Origin: Lentibacillus siamensis
GTDB lineage: Bacteria > Bacillota > Bacilli > Bacillales > Amphibacillaceae
DNA length: 64,000 nucleotides
Reading direction: 5' to 3'
NCBI RefSeq assembly: GCF_039522605.1
Contig: NZ_BAAADS010000025.1
Coordinates: forward strand, 1 to 64,000
Under the pieces are notes generated by a model. The model ran no database searches, was not told where the DNA came from, and worked only from the letters and a program-made list of their open reading frames with translations. The translations under genes were made by a program, and so were the position numbers. Shown here piece after piece: positions 7,132 to 15,336 of this stretch; within the stretch, counting starts at the first letter, position 1, and each line of letters opens with the position of its first letter.

Positions 7132-8298
7132 ATGAAACAGCATTATGATGTCATTATTATCGGCGGGGGAGTTATTGGCTGTTCTATTGCATTTCAGTTG
7201 AGTAAACGTGATTATCGTGTACTGATTGTTGAAAAAGATTCTCTGGGAGGAAAAGCTTCAGGGGCAGCGGCAGGCATGCTGGGAGCCCAGGCAGAGTTAG
7301 AAAAAAATAATCCGCTGTTTCCAATTGCAAAAGAAAGCAGGGCGATGTTTCCTGGCTTGGCTGAGGAACTCCGATCATTGACCGGTATCGATATCGAACT
7401 TCTCCAAAGTGGTATTTTGAAAATTGCACGGACTAACGAGGAAGCTGCTGAATTTAAGGATATCGCTGCATTTCAGCGAAAACTGCACAAGGTAGATCAC
7501 CATCAAGTTACAGTCTCCAAATCTACTAGCGAGGTTGCACAATGGCTTACCCCGGAAAAAATCGTGCAGCAGGAGCAGGCACTTTCCGAAAACCTGTCTG
7601 GTGGCTTATGGATGCCGGAAGATGGTCAGGTAAATCCGCCGCTTCTAACCAAAGCATATGCACAGGCCGCCGCGGTACTGGGGACAAAAGTAATGGAATA
7701 TACAGCTGTACAAGGTCTTGTAATCGAATACAATTGCGTTGTCGGTGTGAAAACCGGTACAGAGACCATTTTTGCGGATGAAGTTATTGTGGCGGCAGGT
7801 GCATGGTCCGAACAACTTCTTAATAACACAGGATTGAAGCTGGATTCTTATCCTGTAAAAGGGGAATGTTTTTCCGTCCGTCATCATGGCCAACTTATCA
7901 CGTCCAGTATTTTTTCAACAAGCTGCTATATTGTCCCAAAAGTCGGTGGGCAAATAATCATTGGGGCTACCCAAAAGCCGCATACATTTGATGAAACGGT
8001 CAGTCTTAATAGTCTGTCACGTCTAATGGAAGATGCCGTATCTATTATCCCAGCATTAAAGGAAACCAAATGGGAAAAAGCGTGGGCTGGAGTCCGGCCG
8101 CAAACAGGTGACGGTTTGCCATATTTGGGAAGGCACCCGCGATTGGGAAGGCTAAGCCTTGCTGCCGGCCATTACCGAAATGGGATTTTGCTGGCTCCAA
8201 TCACAGGCCTGCTTATGGCTGACTTAATGGGAGGTAGCGAGATTGATAGTGTTTTCCGTACTGACCGGATGTTGACGCAAAAGGGGGGGTCTACATGA
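7132..8298 (+). CDS. thiO: Glycine oxidase ThiO
   Basis: FAD-dependent D-amino acid oxidase family enzyme that oxidises glycine to dehydroglycine (iminoacetate), one of the building blocks of the thiamine thiazole ring. The N-terminal dinucleotide-binding motif GGGVIGCSIAFQLS is at 11-24, and the C-terminal FAD motif with GHYRNGILLAP near residue 350 is present. 388 residues, normal for the family, which is about 370. ATG at 7132 follows GGGAGGG. It overlaps thiS by four bases (ATGA). Confidence 0.93.
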   Translation: MKQHYDVIIIGGGVIGCSIAFQLSKRDYRVLIVEKDSLGGKASGAAAGMLGAQAELEKNNPLFPIAKESRAMFPGLAEELRSLTGIDIELLQSGILKIARTNEEAAEFKDIAAFQRKLHKVDHHQVTVSKSTSEVAQWLTPEKIVQQEQALSENLSGGLWMPEDGQVNPPLLTKAYAQAAAVLGTKVMEYTAVQGLVIEYNCVVGVKTGTETIFADEVIVAAGAWSEQLLNNTGLKLDSYPVKGECFSVRHHGQLITSSIFSTSCYIVPKVGGQIIIGATQKPHTFDETVSLNSLSRLMEDAVSIIPALKETKWEKAWAGVRPQTGDGLPYLGRHPRLGRLSLAAGHYRNGILLAPITGLLMADLMGGSEIDSVFRTDRMLTQKGGST

Positions 8299-8498
8299 AA
8301 CTTGTCATCAATGGCAATGATGTTCAGTTGGATGAAAGTGTGTTTACCATAACAGATGTCATGGACCATTATCATATCGACAATAAGGTTGTGATTGTTG
8401 AGCATAACGGGGAAATAATCGACCAGTCGATTTATTCGAAATGCACTTTAGCAGACGGCGATAAAATTGAATTAGTACAATTTGTAGGAGGCGGTTGA
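8295..8498 (+). CDS. thiS: Sulfur carrier protein ThiS
   Basis: 67-residue ubiquitin-like sulfur carrier. Its C-terminal Gly-Gly (ends VQFVGGG) is adenylated by ThiF and converted to a thiocarboxylate that donates sulfur to ThiG. The beta-grasp pattern is visible, with the conserved N-terminal MKLVINGNDVQL. Translationally coupled to thiO; thiG starts one base after its stop. Confidence 0.93.
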   Translation: MKLVINGNDVQLDESVFTITDVMDHYHIDNKVVIVEHNGEIIDQSIYSKCTLADGDKIELVQFVGGG

Positions 8499-8499
8499 A

Positions 8500-9264
8500 A
8501 TGTTGACAATTGGAGAAAAAAATCTAAAGTCACGATTACTGTTAGGTACAGGAAAATATCCGGATTTTGACATGCAAAAGAAAGCTGTGGATGTGTCAGA
8601 AACGGATGTATTAACATTTTCAGTTAGAAGAATGAATATTTTCGAGCCATCACATCCAAATTTTCTGGAAAAATTGGATGCTAAAAAGTACCATTTATTA
8701 CCGAATACTGCAGGTGCGAAAACAGCGGAAGAAGCGATACGAACAGCAAGATTAGCCAAAGCATCCGGCCTTTGCGACATGATTAAAGTCGAGGCGATCG
8801 GTTGTGACAAAACACTACTGCCCGATCCGGTGGAAACGTTAAAGGCAACAGAAGAATTGCTGAAGGAAGGCTTTACGGTATTGCCATATACGTCCGATGA
8901 CCTTGTCCTGGCGCGAAAGCTTGAAGAACTCGGAGCACATGCCATTATGCCTGGTGCATCGCCAATTGGATCGGGCCAGGGGATTCTCAACCAGTTTCAA
9001 TTAAGTTTGATTATTGAACAGGCGAATGTACCTGTCATTGTTGATGCAGGTATTGGGTCCCCTAAAGATGCGGCAATAGCCATGGAACTTGGTGCTAGCG
9101 GAGTACTATTGAATACAGCTGTTTCTGCCGCCGACGATCCAGTCAAGATGGCGGAAGCGATGAAATATGCCATAAAAGCAGGCCGCCTCGGTTATGAAGC
9201 GGGACGGATTGCAAAAAAGCGCTATGCAACAGCAAGCAGTCCGATGGAAGGAATCAGTGTTTAA
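8500..9264 (+). CDS. thiG: Thiazole synthase ThiG
   Basis: TIM-barrel enzyme that condenses 1-deoxy-D-xylulose 5-phosphate, dehydroglycine and sulfur from ThiS to the thiazole phosphate. The Schiff-base lysine is K96 in MIKVEAIGC. Phosphate and substrate loops PGASPIGSGQG and VDAGIGSPKDAA are intact, as is the C-terminal KRYATASSPMEG. 254 residues, full length. AGGAGG lies just upstream. Its last base overlaps the thiF start. Confidence 0.95.
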   Translation: MLTIGEKNLKSRLLLGTGKYPDFDMQKKAVDVSETDVLTFSVRRMNIFEPSHPNFLEKLDAKKYHLLPNTAGAKTAEEAIRTARLAKASGLCDMIKVEAIGCDKTLLPDPVETLKATEELLKEGFTVLPYTSDDLVLARKLEELGAHAIMPGASPIGSGQGILNQFQLSLIIEQANVPVIVDAGIGSPKDAAIAMELGASGVLLNTAVSAADDPVKMAEAMKYAIKAGRLGYEAGRIAKKRYATASSPMEGISV

Positions 9265-10280
9265 TGGTCGAACGGTATTCCAGACAAATCCTATTTCCGG
9301 GCATTGGTGAAACGGGGCAGCAGCTGTTAAAAGAAAAACATGTACTGATTGTCGGTGCAGGCGCACTCGGAACCGGGAATGCCGAAATGTTAACACGTGC
9401 AGGAATTGGAAAGCTAACTATAGTGGATCGTGATTATGTGGAATGGAGCAATCTGCAGCGCCAGCAGCTGTATACCGAAAACGATGCACGCGAACGAATT
9501 CCAAAAGCAGTCGCAGCAAAAAGAAGGCTGAAGCAGGTGAACAGTGACGTTTCCATTGATGCACAAATAATGGACGTAACACCGCAAGAGTTAGAGCGTA
9601 TTTGCGATGGGATCGACTTAATTATCGATGCAACAGACAATTTCGATATCCGGATGATGATGAATGATATTGCACATAAGTATAAGGTTCCATGGATTTA
9701 TGGCTCCTGTGTCAGCAGTTATGGAATTAGTTACACAATTATCCCTGGAGTTACACCATGTCTGCACTGCTTGATGCGGCAGGTTCCGGTTGGCGGGATG
9801 ACATGTGATACGAACGGAATAATCAGCCCCGTGGTACAGATGGTCACAGCCTATCAGTCAGTGGAGGCATTGAAACTGTTGACAAAGAATGAGAATGCAC
9901 TACGCAACAAGCTCGTTTCGTTTGATTTATGGACCAATCAGCATACTTCCATAAATGTGGAAAAACTGAAAAATAAGGATTGTCGGACTTGTGGTGAAAG
10001 GCCGACATATCCGTTTCTGGCATATGAAAACCAGACAAAAGCCGCAGTCCTGTGTGGCAGAGATACGGTCCAAATTCGGCCAAAAAAACAAGGGAACCGT
10101 GATTGGGAAAACCTCGCATTTAACTTATCCAAAATTGGAAACGTCGAGCAAAACCCGTTCCTTTTATCGTTTACAACCGACGGCAATCGGCTGGTTCTCT
10201 TTCAAGATGGACGTGTACTCGTGCATGGAACGAATGATGTTGTTCACGCAAAAACGTTGTATAATCGTTATTTTGGCTAA
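9264..10280 (+). CDS. thiF: ThiF/MoeB-type adenylyltransferase
   Basis: E1-like enzyme that adenylates the ThiS C-terminus for sulfur loading. ATP-binding GAGALGTG at 31-38, adenylate loop DRDYVEWSNLQRQ at 55-67, zinc ligands C165/C168 (CLHC) and C239/C242 (CRTC), and the candidate active cysteine C180 in GMTCDTNG. At 338 residues it is typical of Bacillus ThiF. ATG overlaps the thiG stop (TAATG). Confidence 0.92.
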   Translation: MVERYSRQILFPGIGETGQQLLKEKHVLIVGAGALGTGNAEMLTRAGIGKLTIVDRDYVEWSNLQRQQLYTENDARERIPKAVAAKRRLKQVNSDVSIDAQIMDVTPQELERICDGIDLIIDATDNFDIRMMMNDIAHKYKVPWIYGSCVSSYGISYTIIPGVTPCLHCLMRQVPVGGMTCDTNGIISPVVQMVTAYQSVEALKLLTKNENALRNKLVSFDLWTNQHTSINVEKLKNKDCRTCGERPTYPFLAYENQTKAAVLCGRDTVQIRPKKQGNRDWENLAFNLSKIGNVEQNPFLLSFTTDGNRLVLFQDGRVLVHGTNDVVHAKTLYNRYFG

Positions 10281-10291
10281 AAGGTGGGCAA

Positions 10292-10747
10292 ATGATGAAC
10301 AGCTCAGAAATTGAAGTAATGAAACTTAACGCATCGACGGATAAAGAAGCACTGAAGTACATGGGAGACTACTTGGTAAATCTACAGCTGGTAACCACCA
10401 ATTTTCCGGAAAAAGTCATCGAAAGGGAAGGGAAACTGCCTACCGGATTACCAGTTAAACCTTTTGGAGTTGCTATTCCACATACATGCCCGGAATATGT
10501 TTTCCAAAGTAAACTTCTGATTGGGGCTTTGAAACATCCGGTTGTTTTCCGGCAAATGGGAGATTCTCATGAACAAGTGGACGTATCCTTCGTTTTTATG
10601 CCAGCAATCCTGGAATCAGGACGCCACTTGACATTATTGGAAAAATTGTTCAACAGTCTGCAGGATGATCAATTTATCGACGCATTAACCAACTGGGATG
10701 GGAAGAAAAGTACTTTAACTCGGCTGGTCCGATCTGGTGTTAAGTGA
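10292..10747 (+). CDS. PTS EIIA, galactitol/fructose type
   Basis: Cytoplasmic IIA component (PTS_EIIA_2 family) that passes phosphate from HPr to the IIB protein. The phospho-histidine is H64 in VAIPHTCPEYV. 151 residues. It starts 11 bases after thiF with AAAGGTGG in the gap, and no terminator or promoter separates it from thiF, so it is expected to be transcribed from the TPP-riboswitch promoter. It overlaps the IIC gene by four bases. The substrate is not evident from sequence; GatA-like by family. Confidence 0.88.
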   Translation: MMNSSEIEVMKLNASTDKEALKYMGDYLVNLQLVTTNFPEKVIEREGKLPTGLPVKPFGVAIPHTCPEYVFQSKLLIGALKHPVVFRQMGDSHEQVDVSFVFMPAILESGRHLTLLEKLFNSLQDDQFIDALTNWDGKKSTLTRLVRSGVK

Positions 10748-12162
10748 ATGGCTGGGATTCGGCTATTAAAGTATTTTTCGGTAGCAATCTAAATGATACA
10801 GAAAAAGGTTTGTTTTTGGGGGAGCTGATGGTGAAAATTTTACAATGGTTTGTTGATTTGGGAGCGAGCGTCATGCTCCCAATCATTATTTTTCTTTTTG
10901 CACTACTTCTTGGTACAAAGGTAAAAAAGGCAATCCGATCAGGGCTCCTTGTCGGAATCGGTTTTGTTGGTATAAATTTGGTTCTAAATCTATTGACCAC
11001 CACATTGGGACCGGCAGCAAAATCGATGGTTGACCACTTCGGCTTTGATTTACATACCATTGATGTCGGGTGGCCAGCTGTTGCTGCAATTTCTTATGGA
11101 ACTGCACTCGGCAGTCTTGCCATTCCAGTTGGCATCGGAATCAATTCTATATTACTGATTTTCGGTCTTACCAAAACATTGAACGTTGATATTTGGAATT
11201 ATTGGCATTGTGCTTTTACAGGCTCACTCGTATTTGCATTAACAGATGATTTTGCTTTAGGGCTTTTTACGATAGCGGTTCATGTGTTGATCATTTTTTG
11301 GCTGGGTGACATGGTAGCCCCTGATATCGAATCCTATTTTGGCTATAAACAGATGACATTTCCACACGCTACATCCGCACCATCCTACTTTTTAGCCAAA
11401 CCATTAAATGCAGTTGTTGACCGGGTTCCTGGATTGAATAAGGTGGAAGCAGATCCCGAAACCATACAAAAACGATTTGGTATATTGGGTGATACAACCG
11501 TCGTTGGTGTCATACTTGGACTTATCATTGGGGTACTGGCAAACTATTCCTTCCAGGAAACATTGCAGCTGGCTATACAAACAGGGGCGGTGATGGTTTT
11601 ACTCCCGAAAATGGTTTCCCTTTTAATGGAGGGATTGAATCCAATTTCCGAGGCAGCAGGAGAAATGATTAGGAAAAAATTCCCTGGACGTGACCTGTAT
11701 ATCGGAATGGACAGTGCAATAGTGGTGGGGCATCCGGCTGTGTTGTCAGCGTCACTGTTAATGGTACCCATCACATTGGTGCTGGCAGTTGTTTTGCCGG
11801 GGAATCGTGTCCTCCCATTCGGTGACCTGGCAGCCATTCCATTTTTAGTATGCCTGATGGTTCCTGTGTTCAAAGGGAATATTATCCGTACAGTGATTGC
11901 AGCAACAATTTACATGAGTGTCGGGCTGTACATAGCCACATGGATTTCCCCGCTGTTTACCGAAATGGCCACGAACGCAGATTTCGATATGGGAAGCAAC
12001 TCAAGTATTTCCGCTCTCGTTGATGGCGCTGTATGGACAACAGGGGTATTCGTTGCACTTGGAAAAATGCTGAACTGGTTTGGAATCGGATTGCTCGGCA
12101 TAATCGCACTGAGCGGATTGCTGTATGTGAATAAATTGAAGAAAAGAGGGAACAAGACATGA
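10744..12162 (+). CDS. PTS EIIC, galactitol (GatC) family
   Basis: Membrane permease of a phosphotransferase system, EIIC-GAT family, about 472 residues with many membrane segments. GatC-like landmarks: the WYWHCAFTGSLVFALTDD-like region (IWNYWHCAFTGSLVF), YFGYKQMTFPHATSAP, and GRDLYIGMDSAIVVGHPAV. Known members transport galactitol or pentitols such as arabitol and phosphorylate them on entry. The IIA and IIB genes flank it with short overlaps. No polyol dehydrogenase or PTS regulator is nearby, unlike normal gat operons; the neighbours are thiazole synthesis genes. Confidence 0.9.
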   Translation: MNGWDSAIKVFFGSNLNDTEKGLFLGELMVKILQWFVDLGASVMLPIIIFLFALLLGTKVKKAIRSGLLVGIGFVGINLVLNLLTTTLGPAAKSMVDHFGFDLHTIDVGWPAVAAISYGTALGSLAIPVGIGINSILLIFGLTKTLNVDIWNYWHCAFTGSLVFALTDDFALGLFTIAVHVLIIFWLGDMVAPDIESYFGYKQMTFPHATSAPSYFLAKPLNAVVDRVPGLNKVEADPETIQKRFGILGDTTVVGVILGLIIGVLANYSFQETLQLAIQTGAVMVLLPKMVSLLMEGLNPISEAAGEMIRKKFPGRDLYIGMDSAIVVGHPAVLSASLLMVPITLVLAVVLPGNRVLPFGDLAAIPFLVCLMVPVFKGNIIRTVIAATIYMSVGLYIATWISPLFTEMATNADFDMGSNSSISALVDGAVWTTGVFVALGKMLNWFGIGLLGIIALSGLLYVNKLKKRGNKT

Positions 12163-12443
12163 AAAAAGTGTTGGTCATTTGCGGTACAGGTGTTGCTACA
12201 TCAACTGTTGTTATGGAAAAAATACACGATATACTGGAAAAAGGAGGATTTTCCGGGGAGGTGGAACTTCATCAAGGCAAAATAAACGACGCCATCCATA
12301 ATCAGGAAGACTATAAATTTATTATATCGACAACTATCGTTCCAAATGGCGTGAATGTTGATGTTGTTGATGCCGTACCATTGTTAACCGGGATCGATGC
12401 AGAGGAAGTTTATGATAAAGTTTTGAGGAAGATAGGTGATTAG
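12159..12443 (+). CDS. PTS EIIB, galactitol (GatB) family
   Basis: 94-residue IIB protein that takes phosphate from IIA onto a cysteine and transfers it to the sugar. Phospho-cysteine C8 sits in the P-loop-like VICGTGVATST. Overlaps the IIC stop by four bases and is the last gene of the thiamine/PTS operon. Confidence 0.9.
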   Translation: MKKVLVICGTGVATSTVVMEKIHDILEKGGFSGEVELHQGKINDAIHNQEDYKFIISTTIVPNGVNVDVVDAVPLLTGIDAEEVYDKVLRKIGD

Positions 12444-12528
12444 CTTAACCTCTGTATAATTATTGGTAAAACCCATCAGATTTTGGAATCAAAAATGATG
12501 TACTTGTGTAAAAATTGATTGATTTTCA

Positions 12529-12572
12529 TTCTTCCGCAATAGAAGCGCTATTCACTAATAAGGAATGCCGTC
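12529..12572 (+). repeat. Array repeat copy 9
   Basis: TTCTTCCGCAATAGAAGCGC, TATTCACTAATAAGG, AATGCCGTC. The array resumes 86 bases after the PTS operon. Confidence 0.55.
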
Positions 12573-12728
12573 AATATGGTATATAAGGGCATATAGATGA
12601 ATAGACAAAAGGCTTTTACGCATTAAAGTTATATTTGTTGTATTGATCTATTTTTGTAGTTTATAATTTACAAATTTACTATTACCTGGTTAATTTGTTA
12701 TTTGGAATGATAAAAAGGAATGATTTGT

Positions 12729-12962
12729 TTGAACGACAAGCTCTGGAAAATTATACAATCTGGAAGTTTTTCAGTATTAATGCTGTTAGGCCTATACAAT
12801 ATTATAGCTCTTCCACTCGAACCATTACCAGGTGGAGGGTGGCAGGCCACCTTTCCAAGTGTAACCTATCAGGTAACAATGGTTGTTATTGCTGGAATAC
12901 TTCTTTTAACTTGGGCGTTCGCCACTTTAGAGAGTCGTTTATTGCTTATGATTGGCAGATAG
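12729..12962 (+). CDS. Unknown small membrane protein
   Basis: About 77 residues with two membrane segments (about 9-28 and 48-68) and a short LPLEPLPGGGWQ loop. The TTG at 12729 is favoured by AAAAGGA 9 bases upstream; the ATG at 12720 abuts the site. The 3' end runs into the start of a truncated nucleotidyltransferase-like gene, so the C-terminus may be a deletion junction. No family recognised. Confidence 0.5.
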   Translation: MNDKLWKIIQSGSFSVLMLLGLYNIIALPLEPLPGGGWQATFPSVTYQVTMVVIAGILLLTWAFATLESRLLLMIGR

Positions 12963-13477
12963 AAGTGTTTGCACATAACTTAAAATCTTATCAACACTAT
13001 TTTGAAAGCGATTATAATCGAGGTAGACCATCACTGCCTCGAATGGTATCAGAAGGTATAATTCTAAAAGGTGATGGGATAATTGATTCAATCAAATGTG
13101 AAGCAAAAGAATTATTTTCGAAAGGTCCAGAAAAATGGTCAACTGAGATAATAAATACGAAACGATACTTAATTACGGACATTCTTGATGATTTTATTGG
13201 TTGTAATAATAGAGCAGAAGAAATTTTTATTGCTAATACACTTGCTGAAGTTGTCAGTGAATTTGTATTAAGAACAAATAATAAGTGGATTGGTTCCTCT
13301 AAATGAATAATACGTTCATTAAGAGATTATGACATAAATTTCGTAGAGCAGTTTGTTGAAGCCTTTGATATATTTTATAAAAGTGGTTCCAAAAATGAAG
13401 TTATCAAGTTGGTTGATGAAATATTGTATCCATATGGTGGACGTTTATTTGATGGTTTTTCTTTAGGTAAGGATTAA
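12940..13477 (+). pseudogene. Truncated nucleotidyltransferase-like gene with nonsense codon
   Basis: From about 12940 the frame reads DWQIEVFAHNLKSYQHY, RPSLPRMVSEGIILKGDGII and IANTLAEVVSEFVLRTNNKW. That is the C-terminal two thirds of a Bacillus nucleotidyltransferase-domain (aminoglycoside nucleotidyltransferase-like) protein. The N-terminal catalytic domain is missing. At 13304-13306 a TGA replaces an expected Trp (SSK-stop-IIRSLRDYD), after which the same frame continues to a TAA at 13475. A 203-codon frame starting at 12695 joins an unrelated out-of-frame segment to this remnant and is not a real gene. Confidence 0.65.
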
Positions 13478-13483
13478 TCTCTA

Positions 13484-13549
13484 TTAAGCAATCGGCGCCT
13501 TTCTGGAACAAGTATTGGTGTCCGATTCTACCGAAAAGGCCAGATTGTT
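13484..13549 (+). repeat. Array repeat copy 10
   Basis: AAGCAATCGGCGCCTTTCTG, GAACAAG, TATTGGTGTCC, and 22 bases on GGCCAGATTGTTG: full-length copy with the conserved distal GGCCAGATT box. Its end leads into AAGGGGGGAAG, the binding site of the next gene. Confidence 0.75.
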
Positions 13550-13566
13550 GATTAAGGGGGGAAGAT

Positions 13567-13879
13567 ATGACTTTGAATAACCATATAGCAACAGGGAATA
13601 CAGCAAAGATATTTCTTTGTGGCGACAAGGTCATTAAATTATTTAATGAGAACTTGCTCCGGTAATGTTTGTGCCGGTGTGTACAGGACGTACCTGCTCT
13701 ATTGTCAATCATCAGTGGAATTGGCTGAAATGTATTTAAATTGCTATTGTGAAATGAGTGGAGTATCAAAAGGCGATGTCCTCAGTTGGGCTCCAATTAT
13801 TGCAGGTGCAAGATTAGCAGAAAATGTATCATTGGAAAATAGGAATCAACTTTTGGCGATTGTAGATCGGTACTGTTGA
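13567..13879 (+). pseudogene. Phosphotransferase (APH family) with internal deletion
   Basis: Starts MTLNNHIATGNTAKIF and LCGDKVIKLFNENL, the N-terminal nucleotide-binding lobe of an aminoglycoside-phosphotransferase-like kinase, then hits a stop at 13663. From about 13668, in another frame, it resumes as CAGVYRTYLLYCQSSVELAE and WAPIIAGARLAENVS, the C-terminal helices of the same family. The central catalytic core, roughly 500 bases by family length, is gone. The 86-codon frame from 13619 is only the surviving 3' part. Confidence 0.65.
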
Positions 13880-13893
13880 CGTTTGAAACTCCA

Positions 13894-13932
13894 TCTTCCG
13901 TTAAAAGGGCGCGCTTAAAAAGTAACTCCGCG
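13894..13932 (+). repeat. Array repeat copy 11
   Basis: CTTCCGTTAAAAGGGCGCGC, TTAAAAAGTAACTCCG. Very similar to copy 8; right stem weak. Confidence 0.6.
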
Positions 13933-14035
13933 ACTTAATCCTGCTATAATACTTTTGTGGGAGTTAGCTTTTTCTATATAGCTTCTTCATCTATAATAGA
14001 TGTAAAAGTAAAGGGAAGGGAAGGGCGTTTTTAAT

Positions 14036-14272
14036 ATGAAAGATCAAATTGACGAACTTACATTACTTCTATTGTATTTAACTTCGTTTCCAGATGATTA
14101 CGGTTTAGGAGAAGCCCAGAGAAGTTGAAAAGGATATCCTTTTGAGTCATTGAACGAATTGAACGATAATAATTACATTGTTGGAAGCAAACGGGCAAAA
14201 TCTGTCCATCTAACTGAGGATGGAATTAAACAAGCTCAAGAACTAATGAAAAAATATAATATTATGGATTAG
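14036..14272 (+). pseudogene. DUF6429-like gene with in-frame TGA
   Basis: ATG at 14036 opens KDQIDELTLLLLYLTSF. A TGA at 14126-14128 interrupts where a Trp is expected (QRS-stop-KGYPFESLNELNDNN), and the same frame runs on to VHLTEDGIKQAQELMKKY and a TAG. Without the TGA it would be a 78-residue protein of the small winged-helix-like DUF6429 type. The change is a single G to A. Confidence 0.65.
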
Positions 14273-14282
14273 ACGTGAAAAA

Positions 14283-14317
14283 TAAAGGCAGTTTAACAGA
14301 ATAAAGTGGGAGGGCTA
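14283..14317 (+). repeat. Array repeat copy 12, short
   Basis: TAAAGGCAGTTTAACAGAATAAAG, then TGGGAGGGC, which is the binding site of the VOC gene. Matches copy 4 in the loop (TTTAAC.GAATAAAG). Confidence 0.45.
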
Positions 14318-14321
14318 TTTC

Positions 14322-14717
14322 TTGTCAAAAGGATTACTTCACCATATTGAGCTATATGTTTCCGATTTAAAAAGGTCAATAGATTTTTGGGGATGGTTTC
14401 TGGAAGAAATGGGATACAGCCCTTTTCAGGAATGGGATCGTGGAAAAAGTTTTAAAATGGCGGATACTTACATCGTATTTGTTCAAACAGAAGAACGGTT
14501 CCTGGACGTTTCATATCATAGATGTCGAGTAGGTCTAAATCATTTAGCATTTCACGCAGAATCACGCCAGCACGTTGATGATATGACTAGAAAATTAAAA
14601 GATAAAGGGATTACTATTCTTTATGCTAATCAGCATCCATTTGCTGGAGGAGATGATCATTACGCCGTTTTCTTTGAAGATCCGGACAGAATGAAAGTGG
14701 AACTCGTAGCACCCTAA
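14322..14717 (+). CDS. VOC family protein (glyoxalase fold)
   Basis: 131 residues with the paired beta-alpha-beta-beta-beta modules of the vicinal oxygen chelate superfamily. It opens LLHHIELYVSDLKRSIDFWG and ends AVFFEDPDRMKVELVAP, with candidate metal ligands in HHIELYV, NHLAFHAES and the final KVELVAP glutamate. Members include glyoxalases, fosfomycin and bleomycin resistance proteins; this short form cannot be assigned a substrate. TTG start after GGGAGGG, both supplied by the 3' edge of the repeat. Confidence 0.8.
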   Translation: MSKGLLHHIELYVSDLKRSIDFWGWFLEEMGYSPFQEWDRGKSFKMADTYIVFVQTEERFLDVSYHRCRVGLNHLAFHAESRQHVDDMTRKLKDKGITILYANQHPFAGGDDHYAVFFEDPDRMKVELVAP

Positions 14718-14751
14718 CAGTTCAACGAGGGCGTACTTTTTGGATAATACG
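14716..14751 (+). repeat. Array repeat copy 13
   Basis: AACAGTTCAACGAGGGCGTAC, TTTTTGGATAATACG; begins at the stop codon of the VOC gene. Moderately diverged. Confidence 0.45.
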
Positions 14752-14773
14752 ATTTATAGGAAGGGTTGATCTT

Positions 14774-15277
14774 ATAAGTATTTTTGCTTTTTGTCTATTT
14801 TTTATCATTCTCCTTTACATTGGAGGGCCTTTAAGTGTACTTCTACATGAATTAGGTCACGCTTTGGGGCTATTACTTACTACCAAAGATGAAGTGGCAA
14901 AAGTGTATTTAGGCGATTTAACTGATTCAAACAAAGAAACCTTTCGAATAGGCAGGATCCACTTTCATTTAAGTTGGGGGTTTGTGGGATTTTGTTCCTA
15001 TATAAGAAATGCAGAGGAATACACAAAAGTTCAATGGATTGTTTTCATGTCGGGAGGTCCATTGGTAACGCTTGTCTTTTTTGTTATGTTGATTTTATTC
15101 TTATTTTCGGGTCATGAATATGGACTTTTAAAAAGCATTGCTCTATGGTTAGCGATATATAATTTCTTCCAATTTTTTTGGACAATTATCCCTATGAAAT
15201 ATCCAACTTGGCTCGGTGCATATGCGGGTATGCCATCTGATGGGTATCAATTATTAGATGAATTAAAAAGTAAATAG
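14774..15277 (+). CDS. M50-like zinc metallopeptidase-type membrane protein, apparent ATA start
   Basis: About 167 residues. An N-terminal membrane segment leads into HELGH (about residues 28-32), the HExxH zinc motif embedded at a membrane boundary as in M50 site-2-type proteases. Two further membrane segments follow (about 93-112 and 121-143). No ATG, GTG or TTG precedes the HELGH in frame; the first is the TTG at 14864, inside the motif region. An ATA at 14774 lies 8 bases after AAGGG and is the natural start position. Starting at 14864 would destroy the catalytic motif. Substrate unknown; it may be a non-proteolytic relative. Confidence 0.6.
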   Translation: MSIFAFCLFFIILLYIGGPLSVLLHELGHALGLLLTTKDEVAKVYLGDLTDSNKETFRIGRIHFHLSWGFVGFCSYIRNAEEYTKVQWIVFMSGGPLVTLVFFVMLILFLFSGHEYGLLKSIALWLAIYNFFQFFWTIIPMKYPTWLGAYAGMPSDGYQLLDELKSK

Positions 15278-15336
15278 TGTCGTAAAATCGAATGGTAGGT
15301 TATGTATAATAATTGCAGGATTACAGGAAACCCAAT

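Noticed and set aside
12695..13306. 203-codon open frame as one gene
   Set aside because: Its first 80 codons overlap a better membrane-protein frame and make no family sense; only the 3' part matches a nucleotidyltransferase remnant.
13304..14128. UGA recoded as Trp or selenocysteine
   Set aside because: TGA ends many intact genes here, and no SECIS-like or readthrough context was seen.
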